Origin: Gemmatimonadota bacterium
Lineage (GTDB): Bacteria; Gemmatimonadota; Gemmatimonadetes; Gemmatimonadales; Gemmatimonadaceae
Reading direction: 5' to 3'
Assembly (NCBI GenBank): GCA_028287205.1
Contig: JAQBQC010000530.1
Location: forward strand, 1-7,364
DNA length: 7,364 nucleotides
A program made the position numbers and the translations under genes. The notes under the pieces were generated by a model. It worked only from the letters and a program-made list of their open reading frames with translations, searched no databases and was not told where the DNA came from. This document shows positions 1 to 6,241 of this stretch, piece by piece (position 1 is the first letter of the stretch; each line of letters opens with the position of its first letter).

Positions 1-47
1 CCGCGCTGCGCGAAGAATGGCTGGGGAGCGATCAGCAGGATGCGCAT
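1..47 (-). CDS. N-terminal end of a GT4-family (GT-B fold) glycosyltransferase, cut by the window edge
   Basis: Only the first 15 full codons are in the window, read leftward from an ATG at 47. They give M-R-I-L-L-I-A-P-Q-P-F-F-A-Q-R, followed by GG, the start of a Gly codon. From family knowledge, a short hydrophobic beta strand followed by PQPFF and then RG(TP) is a typical opening of group-1/GT4 glycosyltransferases, which transfer sugars from nucleotide sugars to glycans or lipids in the cytosol. No clear Shine-Dalgarno sequence is seen upstream. A GTG directly before the ATG is an alternative start. The gene is divergent from a pair of membrane glycosyltransferases, which supports a glycan-assembly context. 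The call rests on very few residues, and the substrate cannot be guessed. Confidence 0.7.
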   Translation of the reverse strand, partial: MRILLIAPQPFFAQR

Positions 48-282
48 CACAGTCGGCCGATCGCCATGGCTGTATCGTGCCCTGACGCGTCGTGAGTGAC
101 GGGACCGGGTATGTGCATGAGCACCAAAGAGGGTCGGTAAAGCGCGCCGCGTGCCACTCGTATCTGCTGACTGGCAAAGAACATGAGTCGATGCAGTGCG
201 CCCGCCTGAATAGACTGCCAATGTAGCGGCGAGGGTACACACTCGTCTCCCTTGAGTCCCGACCGAACCCAAATTTCCAGGC
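48..282. other. Divergent intergenic spacer between two glycosyltransferase units
   Basis: This 235-base spacer lies between the leftward GT4 start and the rightward GT2 pair, so it should carry the promoters for both. Its base composition is slightly less GC-rich than the flanking genes. I found no convincing -35/-10 pair, long inverted repeat or operator. Its only long reading frame runs leftward through it and out of the coding antisense of the next gene, and the encoded protein is Arg/Ala-rich and shows no family resemblance. Confidence 0.5.
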
Positions 283-1254
283 ATGCCACCCACCTCCCTT
301 CCCGACCTTTCCATTGTCGTGCCTCTGTACAACGAGGAGGAGAGCGTTGGACCGCTCGTCGACGCCGTTCGCGAAGCGCTCGGCGATGAGCCGTCGTGGG
401 AACTGGTGCTCGTGGATGATGGAAGCCGCGACTCCACCGCGCGGGTTGCAGGAGCGCTGGCTGCTGCGGATCCGCGCATCGTGCTGCTCCAGCTCGCGCG
501 CAACTACGGGCAGACGCAGGCAATGCAGGCGGGGTTCGACCGTGCGAGCGGCACCATCGTCGTGAGCATGGATGGCGATCTGCAAAATGACCCGCGCGAC
601 ATTCCGCTGCTCGTCGCCAAGCTCGAGGAAGGTTATGATCTCGTGGCCGGCTATCGCATGCGGCGACAGGACAAGATCGTCACGCGAAAAATTCCCTCGT
701 GGGTCGCGAACCGGATGATCATCTGGCTCACCGGCGTTCGCATTCGCGACAATGGCTGCTCGCTCAAGGCGTATCGCCGCGATCTGCTCGATCAACTCCA
801 CCTCTACTCCGACATGCACCGCTTCCTCCCCGCACTCGCCGCCGCGACGGCCAACGCGCGCATTGCCGAGGTGCCGGTGCGGCACCATGCGCGCCGCTTC
901 GGAGTGAGCAAGTACGGCCTGTCGCGCATCGCGAAGCTGCTCGCCGATCTGCTCACGATCAAGATGATCGCGTCCTTCCGCGAAAGCCCGCTCGCGATGT
1001 TCGGGCTGGGCGCGCTCATGTCGGGACTGTTCGCGGCCGCGTTTCTCACGGCCTGGATCCTGTCGTTCGCGCAGCGCTCCGACACCCTCGACGGCGCGGC
1101 GCTCAATGCCTACGTCTTCCCCGGCAGCGCGCTGCTCTGCATTGCGCTCGGGGTCTTTCTCGTGATGCTCGGGCTGATTGCCGAGGAGGCGCTGCAGAAG
1201 GTGCGCGCCGAGGAACAGCTCGAGCGCTTCGGCGCACGCGAGGTGTCCGGATGA
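283..1254 (+). CDS. Membrane GT2 glycosyltransferase, polyprenyl-phosphate (DPM1/ArnC/GtrB-like) type
   Basis: This 323-residue protein should transfer a sugar from a nucleotide sugar to a polyprenyl (undecaprenyl) phosphate at the cytoplasmic face of the inner membrane. The GT-A domain opens with SIVVPLYNEEESV (residues 10-22). The nucleotide-binding VDDGS is at 44-48 and the metal-binding DGDLQ at 97-101. The acceptor-loop pattern RHHARRFGVSKYG is at 200-212. Two hydrophobic segments, about 236-262 and 278-302, form the usual C-terminal membrane anchor. Length is normal for the family. The ATG at 283 leaves only a few residues before the first beta strand; the ribosome site before it is weak. 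The stop TGA overlaps the next gene's ATG (ATGA), so the two are probably translationally coupled. Sugar and acceptor are not readable from sequence, so no symbol is given. Confidence 0.9.
   Translation: MPPTSLPDLSIVVPLYNEEESVGPLVDAVREALGDEPSWELVLVDDGSRDSTARVAGALAAADPRIVLLQLARNYGQTQAMQAGFDRASGTIVVSMDGDLQNDPRDIPLLVAKLEEGYDLVAGYRMRRQDKIVTRKIPSWVANRMIIWLTGVRIRDNGCSLKAYRRDLLDQLHLYSDMHRFLPALAAATANARIAEVPVRHHARRFGVSKYGLSRIAKLLADLLTIKMIASFRESPLAMFGLGALMSGLFAAAFLTAWILSFAQRSDTLDGAALNAYVFPGSALLCIALGVFLVMLGLIAEEALQKVRAEEQLERFGAREVSG
1240..1254 (+). promoter_or_regulatory. Ribosome binding site plus ATGA stop/start overlap coupling the two glycosyltransferases
   Basis: GAGG at 1240-1243 lies 7 bases before the ATG at 1251. 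The first gene's TGA (1252-1254) overlaps that ATG. Terminating ribosomes can re-initiate at once, which favours linked expression of the two paralogs. Confidence 0.7.
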
Positions 1255-2264
1255 CCGAGACGGCGACGCGCGAGCGCGCGAGCGCGATGCCGACGCACGT
1301 GGGAAATCATCCCGAGCTGTCGGTGATCGTGACGGTGGTGGAGCGACCCGAGCCCCTCGACGCGCTGTACCGCGAGTATGCGGCAGTGCTGGCATCGTGT
1401 GGGCGGAGCTACGAGTTCATCTTCGTCGCGCATCCGTTCTTCCATGAGATGCTCGAGCCCCTGCTCGCGTTGCAGCGGCAGGGTGAGTCGCTCCGCACGA
1501 TCGAGTCGCCGCGCAGCATCGGCGAGACCGCGCTCCTGCGCATGGGCCTCGCGGATGCGCGCGGGAGCATCGTGATCACCGTGCCGGCGTATCGACAGGT
1601 GCAGCCGTCTGCGCTGCGGGAGCTTCTCGCGGCCGTGGACGGCGGCGTCGATCTCGCGGTTGCGCGCCGGTGGCCGCGTCTGGACTCGAAGGTGAATCGC
1701 CTGCAGCATCTCGCCCTGCACCTCACCGCGGGGCGGCTCGCGAATGGCACGCTCCACGACATTGCGTGCGGCGTGCGCGCGGCGCGGCGTGACGTGCTAC
1801 AGGACATCCCGCTGTACGGCGATTTCGCGCGATTTCTTCCGCTGCTCGCGATCTACAACGGCTACAGCGTTGTCGAGGTGGCAAGCGCACAGCATCCGAG
1901 CGATCTGCCGCGACGGGTGTACGGCCCCGGCGTCTACGTTCGGCGACTCATCGACATCCTCGGCCTCTATTTTCTGCTGCGCTTCACCGAGAAGCCGTTG
2001 CGCTTCTTCGGGCTCATTGGCAGCGTGCTCGCGGGGATCGGCGGAGTTGCGCTCATCGTGATGTTCGTCCAGCGCCTGCTCGGCCAACCGCTCGGCAACC
2101 GCCCCTTGCTCCTGCTCGCGGTGCTGCTCGCGACGCTGGGAGTGCAGGCGATCGCGCTCGGGCTCGTGGGTGAGATGATCGTGCACTTCAACGCCTCGCG
2201 CAGGCGGAGCTACAGGCTCCGCGAGCCGCGCGCGCCGGGCTCCGACTCCGTGCGCGCGCCCTGA
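1251..2264 (+). CDS. GT2-like membrane protein paralogous to the upstream gene, lacking catalytic motifs (probable pseudo-glycosyltransferase)
   Basis: This 337-residue protein aligns along its length with the upstream glycosyltransferase. SVIVTVVERPEPL (24-36) matches the first beta strand. LYGDFARFLPLLA (188-200) matches LYSDMHRFLPALA. The tail RFTEKPLRFFG (244-254) followed by two hydrophobic segments (about 252-275 and 285-310) matches the membrane anchor. Where the active paralog has VDDGS, this one has FVAHPF (58-63). Where it has SMDGDLQ, this one has ITVPAYRQ (109-116). Both Asp motifs needed for nucleotide and metal binding are therefore missing, while the frame is intact and the protein not truncated. 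A GAGG ribosome site 7 bases before the ATG at 1251 and the ATGA overlap fix the start and suggest coupled, perhaps stoichiometric, synthesis. A partner or regulatory subunit of the upstream enzyme is my inference; an enzyme with altered chemistry is the alternative. Confidence 0.85.
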   Translation: MTETATRERASAMPTHVGNHPELSVIVTVVERPEPLDALYREYAAVLASCGRSYEFIFVAHPFFHEMLEPLLALQRQGESLRTIESPRSIGETALLRMGLADARGSIVITVPAYRQVQPSALRELLAAVDGGVDLAVARRWPRLDSKVNRLQHLALHLTAGRLANGTLHDIACGVRAARRDVLQDIPLYGDFARFLPLLAIYNGYSVVEVASAQHPSDLPRRVYGPGVYVRRLIDILGLYFLLRFTEKPLRFFGLIGSVLAGIGGVALIVMFVQRLLGQPLGNRPLLLLAVLLATLGVQAIALGLVGEMIVHFNASRRRSYRLREPRAPGSDSVRAP

Positions 2265-3880
2265 CCGATCGTCGCGGCCGGCGCCGCGGCAGCGAAGTCG
2301 ATGGCAGTCTGCGCGGCCGCCTGCACCGATGGCGTCACGCGCGCGGTGGCACCGAGCTCCGTTCTCCGCATGATGAGATCCTCGGCGTTCACAGCGCCCT
2401 CGAACATCGCGGCGTACCGAAGCTGAGCCGCGATCACCGGCGATCCCTCAATCACGCGCGCTCCCAGCGCGGGCTCGGCGCCCACCATTCGCGTGACTGC
2501 GTCGTACGCGACCCCATTGCCGTACCAGCGGATGAGATGCGAGACCACGTCGCCCGGTAGCGCCGAGTGACCATCCGCCGTGGCGCGCGCAATCGCGACG
2601 GGGATGTCGTCGGCGGGCGCCGAGTCGAGAGGAGCGCTCGCCGTGTCGCACGGGAGCGTCGCGCGGTCGAGGCGTGCGCTCACGATGTCGAGCAGCTGCT
2701 CGGCGATCGCGCGCGCCATCGTGAGCTTGGGGCCGATCGCGGTGAGCAGCTGCGGCACACCGATCCCGGCGTGATCCACGATCTCGTGCTCGGGCGGTCC
2801 GTGCACGGTCGCCCTTTTCGAGCCGTGCGGCGACGGCTGCATCCCCGAATGCACGAGCAGCACGTTCTCGCGCGAAAGGGATCGAGCGGGCCAGGCGGCT
2901 GACACCTCGCGCACGAAGCGCTCGACGTACGGCTCGAGCTCCGCATCGGACTGCGGCGCGCGCGCGCATTCGTAGTGAGCGGTGCCCACGAGCGTGCGGC
3001 CGCGCCATGGCGCCACGAACAGACGTCGCTCGCGGCCATCGGTTTTTGCGACGAGCGCGAATCCAGTGGTATGGCCTTCGCCGGCGAGCATGAGGTTGAG
3101 CGCAAGTCCCGTCATCGGTGGCGCGGCGCCCGCGCGGCCGGTGAGAAGATCCGCGACGCTGGCGGCGCCGGCGCCAGCCGCGTTGATGGTCATCGTCGCG
3201 CGCACGTCCAGGCGCTCGCCCGTGAGCCGATCCTCGGCCACCACACCCGCGAGGGAGCCGCCCGTGCGCAGCGGGGCGACGGCCTCCGCGTAGCTCGTCA
3301 CGGACGCACCCGCGCGCTCGGCATCCGCGAGCACCGCGTACACGAGTCGCTCGGCCGAATAGAGCTGCGCGTCGTAGAAGAGCGCGCCGGCCGCGTAGTC
3401 GCCGGCGAGCGCGGGAACGAGCGAGTGGAGCTCCGTGCGCGCGAGCATGCGGCCGCCCGGAAGCCGGCGCGAAGGCAGGACGCCCTCGTTGCGGTCTCGC
3501 GACACGATGTCGTTGAACGCGAGCGCCGCGCGCATGAGCAGCGCGGACTCGGCTGCGGCGCCGCGCGTTGGCACGACGAACGGGATCGGCTCGACCAGAT
3601 GCGGCGCGATTCGAAGCCACGCGCGCCGCTCGCGCACGAACGCGCGAGCCTGGCGAACATCGAGCGACTGCAGCGATCGCAGTCCGCCGTGCACGATCTT
3701 CAGGCTGTTCCAGGAGATCCCGCTGCCGAAATCGCGGCGCTCGATGAGCGCCACCCTCAGGCCTCGGCGTGCGGCGTCGCGTGCAACGCAGGCGCCGACG
3801 ATGCCGCCGCCGATGACCAGTACGTCGTGTGGGGTGTCCGCCAGCGAATCGAGGCGTCGAGTCACGCCGCAAACTACCAT
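2210..3880 (-). CDS. FAD-dependent oxidoreductase of the GlpD/DAO superfamily, substrate uncertain
   Basis: This 556-residue protein has the two-domain architecture of aerobic glycerol-3-phosphate dehydrogenase. A Rossmann motif VIGGGIVGACVA (22-33) precedes the acidic ribose ligand E47. The FAD-loop segment SWNSLKIVHGGLR is at 56-68, NAAG at 233-236, and GPKLT at 383-387. A C-terminal DAO_C-like helical domain covers about 420-530, with EDLIMRRTELG at 500-510. Differences from E. coli GlpD are notable. HGGLRY becomes HGGLRS, so Tyr55 is Ser69. SGVRP becomes SGMQP, so active-site Arg317 is Gln348. TTD becomes TAH. The substrate is therefore probably not plain glycerol-3-phosphate, and I do not call it glpD. 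The ATG at 3880 has AGGG 10 bases upstream; GTG at 3865 is an alternative. The 3' end overlaps the glycosyltransferase gene antisense, and the stop is TAG. Membrane-peripheral electron transfer to quinone is possible by family. Confidence 0.85.
   Translation of the reverse strand: MVVCGVTRRLDSLADTPHDVLVIGGGIVGACVARDAARRGLRVALIERRDFGSGISWNSLKIVHGGLRSLQSLDVRQARAFVRERRAWLRIAPHLVEPIPFVVPTRGAAAESALLMRAALAFNDIVSRDRNEGVLPSRRLPGGRMLARTELHSLVPALAGDYAAGALFYDAQLYSAERLVYAVLADAERAGASVTSYAEAVAPLRTGGSLAGVVAEDRLTGERLDVRATMTINAAGAGAASVADLLTGRAGAAPPMTGLALNLMLAGEGHTTGFALVAKTDGRERRLFVAPWRGRTLVGTAHYECARAPQSDAELEPYVERFVREVSAAWPARSLSRENVLLVHSGMQPSPHGSKRATVHGPPEHEIVDHAGIGVPQLLTAIGPKLTMARAIAEQLLDIVSARLDRATLPCDTASAPLDSAPADDIPVAIARATADGHSALPGDVVSHLIRWYGNGVAYDAVTRMVGAEPALGARVIEGSPVIAAQLRYAAMFEGAVNAEDLIMRRTELGATARVTPSVQAAAQTAIDFAAAAPAATIGQGARTESEPGARGSRSL
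2228..2259. repeat. GC inverted repeat in the convergent gene overlap
   Basis: GCGCGCGC occurs at 2228-2235 and 2252-2259. As the unit is self-complementary, it forms an 8-bp perfect stem with a 16-base loop on either strand. It lies inside the 55-base tail-to-tail overlap of the second glycosyltransferase and the oxidoreductase. There is no T-tract on either side, so it is not a canonical intrinsic terminator. It could slow both polymerases or aid Rho-dependent termination, or simply reflect GC-rich codon use. Confidence 0.4.
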
Positions 3881-3991
3881 CGGCGGGTTGCCCTGGAACG
3901 GGACGCCAATGCGGCCCGCCCCTTGCCCCTAGTATTCAGCATGAGCAGCGACTCCCTCTCTGGTTCGTCTCGCAGCGGAGCGTAACGAGCC
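3881..3991. other. Divergent intergenic spacer between the oxidoreductase and the MlaD-like gene
   Basis: This 111-base spacer should hold promoters in both directions. For the leftward gene, AGGG is seen 10 bases before its ATG. For the rightward gene, GGAG (3977-3980) is 11 bases before the ATG at 3992. A TGAATACT stretch on the minus strand around 3932-3939 resembles an extended -10 element, but no matching -35 is seen. I saw no operator-like palindrome. Confidence 0.4.
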
Positions 3992-4942
3992 ATGGCATAC
4001 GGCCCTCCTCCCTGGCGCAAGCTCACCGGAGGCATCGTGGCGCTGGTCGCGATCATCGGCGGCGCCCTCGCGATCATCGCCTTCGCGCGCGTCGGCTCAT
4101 TGAGGGGGGAGACGTACAGCGCCTACATCGTCGCCGATCAGGCCAGCGGAATTCTCAAGGGAACGGAGGTCTGGCTGCAGGGACAGAAAGTTGGCGTCGT
4201 CAACGACGTAGGCTTTCGCTCGCTCGCCACGGATACGGCTGTGCAGACCGTGCTTCAGGTGGAAGTGCTGAGCCAGTACAAGCAATTCATTCGCAAGGAC
4301 TCGCGCGTCGAGTTCAAGCCGGGCGGCACCTATCTCGGCGCGCAGGTCGTCGCGCTGCGTATCGGCTCACACGCGGCGCCCGTGCTCGAAGCGGGCGACA
4401 CGCTCACGCGCGTCTCCATCATCGATCCGGAAGTGCGCTCGAACGAGCTCACCGAGGCCGGCCAGGACTTTCCGCAGATTGTGAGCAGCCTTCGCGCGAT
4501 CGGCACCGATCTCTCGAGAACGCAAACGCAGTTCGGCAGTCTCGGAGAGCACTCGTCACGATTGCAGCTCATCAAGGCGCACGTCGCGCAATTCGAGAAG
4601 CGCAACGCCGGCAGGAAGGGAATGCTCCTGCTTCTCTCCCGAGACAACGCGCTGGCGAACAGCGCGCGGCTCGTCATCACACGGGCAGACTCGCTGCTCG
4701 AGATCATGCAGGAGCCGGGCACGCGGAAGGGGTTCAAGGCGGATACGGGCCTTCGCGCAGCGCTCGCCGGTACGCGCGCCCAGCTGGACAGCGTGCGCGT
4801 TCGTATCTCGCGCGAAGATGGCGCGGCCGGCCGATTCGTGCATGACAACGCGCTGGAGACCGACCTTCAGATGCTCTCGGACCAGATCACACGCACGCTC
4901 GCGAATTTCGCGAGACGGCCGGAGCGCTACTCGCCCTTCTGA
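3992..4942 (+). CDS. MCE/MlaD-family substrate-binding protein, single-pass, for envelope lipid transport
   Basis: This 316-residue protein has an N-terminal membrane helix (about 13-33, LTGGIVALVA onward) and then one MCE domain (about 41-127) facing the periplasm. Supporting segments are GILKGTEVWLQGQKVGVV (53-70), the expected G-x-V-x-x-x-G-x-x-V-G pattern, and IRKDSRVEFKPGGTYLGAQ (100-118), the usual conserved second half. A mostly helical, charged region (about 150-305) follows and may form the coiled-coil tube or barrel seen in MCE proteins. By family, MCE proteins form hexameric rings that carry phospholipids between membranes, powered by an MlaEF-type ABC transporter. No permease, ATPase or MlaC-like gene is in the window, so this is either an orphan or has unlinked partners. 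An in-frame TAA at 3983-3985 makes the ATG at 3992 the earliest start; GGAG precedes it. Confidence 0.85.
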   Translation: MAYGPPPWRKLTGGIVALVAIIGGALAIIAFARVGSLRGETYSAYIVADQASGILKGTEVWLQGQKVGVVNDVGFRSLATDTAVQTVLQVEVLSQYKQFIRKDSRVEFKPGGTYLGAQVVALRIGSHAAPVLEAGDTLTRVSIIDPEVRSNELTEAGQDFPQIVSSLRAIGTDLSRTQTQFGSLGEHSSRLQLIKAHVAQFEKRNAGRKGMLLLLSRDNALANSARLVITRADSLLEIMQEPGTRKGFKADTGLRAALAGTRAQLDSVRVRISREDGAAGRFVHDNALETDLQMLSDQITRTLANFARRPERYSPF

Positions 4943-4951
4943 GCCTGCCGC

Positions 4952-6037
4952 CTAAGCAGGGATGAAGATCGCGGCTGGAGCGAACGTCAGCACCAGCAGC
5001 GCAATTGCGAGCCACGCCAGCATGCGCCGCTTCGCATCGAGCGGACGCTCCGGTGCGATCAGCCTTGGATGACCCAGCTGTCCGCGCCCGATCACGAGCG
5101 CGAGCACGGCCCACAGCCACCATCCCTGCCATAGTCGGCCCATCGGAATGAGCAGCAGCCAGAAAAAGCGCGCAATCCAGGGCTGCCTCTCCCCAAAAAG
5201 AGCATAGGTGACGTGCCCGCCGTCGAGCTGCGCGAGGGGGAGAAGATTGAGACACGTGACGAAGAGTCCCGTCCATCCCGCGATCGCAAGCGGCGTGAGC
5301 GCGATCGTGCCGTGCGCGCCCACGATCGCTCTGCACACCCAGAGCAGCAGCGAATCGCCGAGCAGCAGATGCCAGTCCTCGACCACGATCACCTGATGCG
5401 CGAGCGGCGCGTCCAACAGGGCGACGGTGCCGCTGTGCGCGAGCCCGATCAGCAGGATCGGAATCGCCACGATCATTCCCGCGAATGGACCCGCGACTCC
5501 GATGTCGAACAGCGTGCGACGGTCGTACATCGGTGACCGCAGCCGAATGAACGCGCCCATGGTGCCGAGCAGCCCGAGCTGCGCCGGAAATGGGAGAAAG
5601 AACGGCGGGCTCGCGTTCACGCGGTATCTTCGCGCGACGAGATAGTGGCCGGACTCATGCGCCGCGAGAATCGCGGCGAGCGGAAGAGAGAACGTCAGCC
5701 CGATTCGCGTCGCCTCCCACGACGGAAGCGACCAGTTCGCCGGGAATCCCGCGAACGTCGCACCCGCCACGGTCATGGACAGCAGTGTCAGTGCGAAGAG
5801 CAGCACGTGCACCAGCCAGCGCTCGCGCGGCGGCCGATCCTCGGATACGAGCACGAGCGTGCGCCCGTTCGGGGTGTTCTCCCAGTAGTGCGCGCCAGGC
5901 CACCGCGCGATGGCGCGGGCAAGCACAGGCGACGGCTGGTCGTGCGCGGGATCGACGAACCCCTCGATGATCTCGCGGTCCCCCAACGGGAGCTCGCGCC
6001 AGCGCGTAAAGTAGGTAGTGACGGGTAGCTCGGTCAC
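4952..6037 (-). CDS. Site-2 protease family intramembrane zinc metalloprotease (M50, EGY-like)
   Basis: This 361-residue polytopic membrane protein has the HExxH zinc site as HESGH (127-131) and the third-ligand motif NLLPLAQLDGG (264-274, with D272). A PPFFLPFP...LGTMGAFIRLRSP region (144-169), just after the HExxH helix, is the hallmark I associate with the plant/cyanobacterial EGY-like branch. Hydrophobic segments lie near 75-97, 112-130, 178-201, 224-242, 246-266, 288-315 and 338-360. A soluble N-terminal domain of about 70 residues (with WPGAHYWE at 46-53) precedes them. By family it would cleave substrates within the membrane, for example anti-sigma factors; no candidate substrate is in the window. 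The start is GTG at 6037, since a TAA lies six codons upstream and no ATG occurs between; GGTGG precedes it weakly. It ends in TAG, 9 bases from the convergent MlaD-like gene. Confidence 0.9.
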   Translation of the reverse strand: MTELPVTTYFTRWRELPLGDREIIEGFVDPAHDQPSPVLARAIARWPGAHYWENTPNGRTLVLVSEDRPPRERWLVHVLLFALTLLSMTVAGATFAGFPANWSLPSWEATRIGLTFSLPLAAILAAHESGHYLVARRYRVNASPPFFLPFPAQLGLLGTMGAFIRLRSPMYDRRTLFDIGVAGPFAGMIVAIPILLIGLAHSGTVALLDAPLAHQVIVVEDWHLLLGDSLLLWVCRAIVGAHGTIALTPLAIAGWTGLFVTCLNLLPLAQLDGGHVTYALFGERQPWIARFFWLLLIPMGRLWQGWWLWAVLALVIGRGQLGHPRLIAPERPLDAKRRMLAWLAIALLVLTFAPAAIFIPA

Positions 6038-6241
6038 ACTTGACCACCATTTTTAGCCACGTTACCTTGGCACTTCCCGCAGGTCGTTGCCCCCTGCCCC
6101 GCCGCCTCGTCTTTTCTCACTCGCCATCGTGTCGTGTTTCGCGGCGCCCGATCATGCCGATCGCCTGCGCCGGGCCGGCACATCCTCGCTGTCGCGTCTT
6201 CAGCGAGTGAGTTCGTACTTCCTTCCCCAGACCGCACGGTC
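6038..6241. other. Divergent spacer between the protease gene and rho
   Basis: This 204-base region holds a candidate rho promoter at its left end and otherwise a long probable 5' leader for rho. The leader contains a pyrimidine-rich, C-rich stretch (about 6071-6125). By analogy only, such C-rich, weakly structured RNA could be a Rho loading site for autoregulation. An open frame begins at ATG 6134 in the rho frame, but its extra 36 residues do not resemble Rho. Confidence 0.45.
6040..6068 (+). promoter_or_regulatory. Candidate sigma70-type promoter for rho
   Basis: TTGACC (6040-6045) and TACCTT (6063-6068) are separated by exactly 17 bases. The -35 matches consensus at 5 of 6 positions. The -10 keeps the most conserved T, A and final T only. 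Transcription would start near 6075 and give a leader of about 165 bases. The call rests on pattern only. Confidence 0.4.

Noticed and set aside
47..523. 158-codon open frame on the minus strand
   Set aside because: It runs antisense through the conserved start of the GT2 gene, its product is Arg/Ala/Pro-rich with no family resemblance, and it ends on the GT4 start. It is a GC-rich shadow frame.
699..1250. Upstream extension of the second glycosyltransferase frame
   Set aside because: The extension lies wholly inside the first glycosyltransferase in another frame and is Arg-rich. The GAGG site and homology place the start at ATG 1251.
2975..3985. 336-codon plus-strand frame opposite the oxidoreductase
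   Set aside because: Composition is Arg/Ala/His-rich with no motifs, and the antisense strand encodes a clear flavoprotein over the same bases.
3941..3985. 14-codon upstream frame (MSSDSLSGSSRSGA) ending 6 bases before the MlaD-like start
   Set aside because: It has no ribosome site and no attenuator-like hairpin or regulatory codon run. Chance is the simpler explanation.
4944..4960. CCTGC/GCAGG hairpin between the convergent MlaD-like and protease genes as a terminator
   Set aside because: The stem is only 5 bp with a 7-base loop and no T-tract on either strand, and half of it lies inside the protease coding end.
6050..6055. TAAAAA on the minus strand as a -10 element for the protease gene
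   Set aside because: No -35 lies at a suitable distance, and the GTG would be only about 13 bases downstream.
6134..6241. ATG 6134 as the rho start
   Set aside because: The extra 36 residues do not resemble Rho N-termini, while DISELK... from GTG 6242 does. The extension falls in the probable leader.
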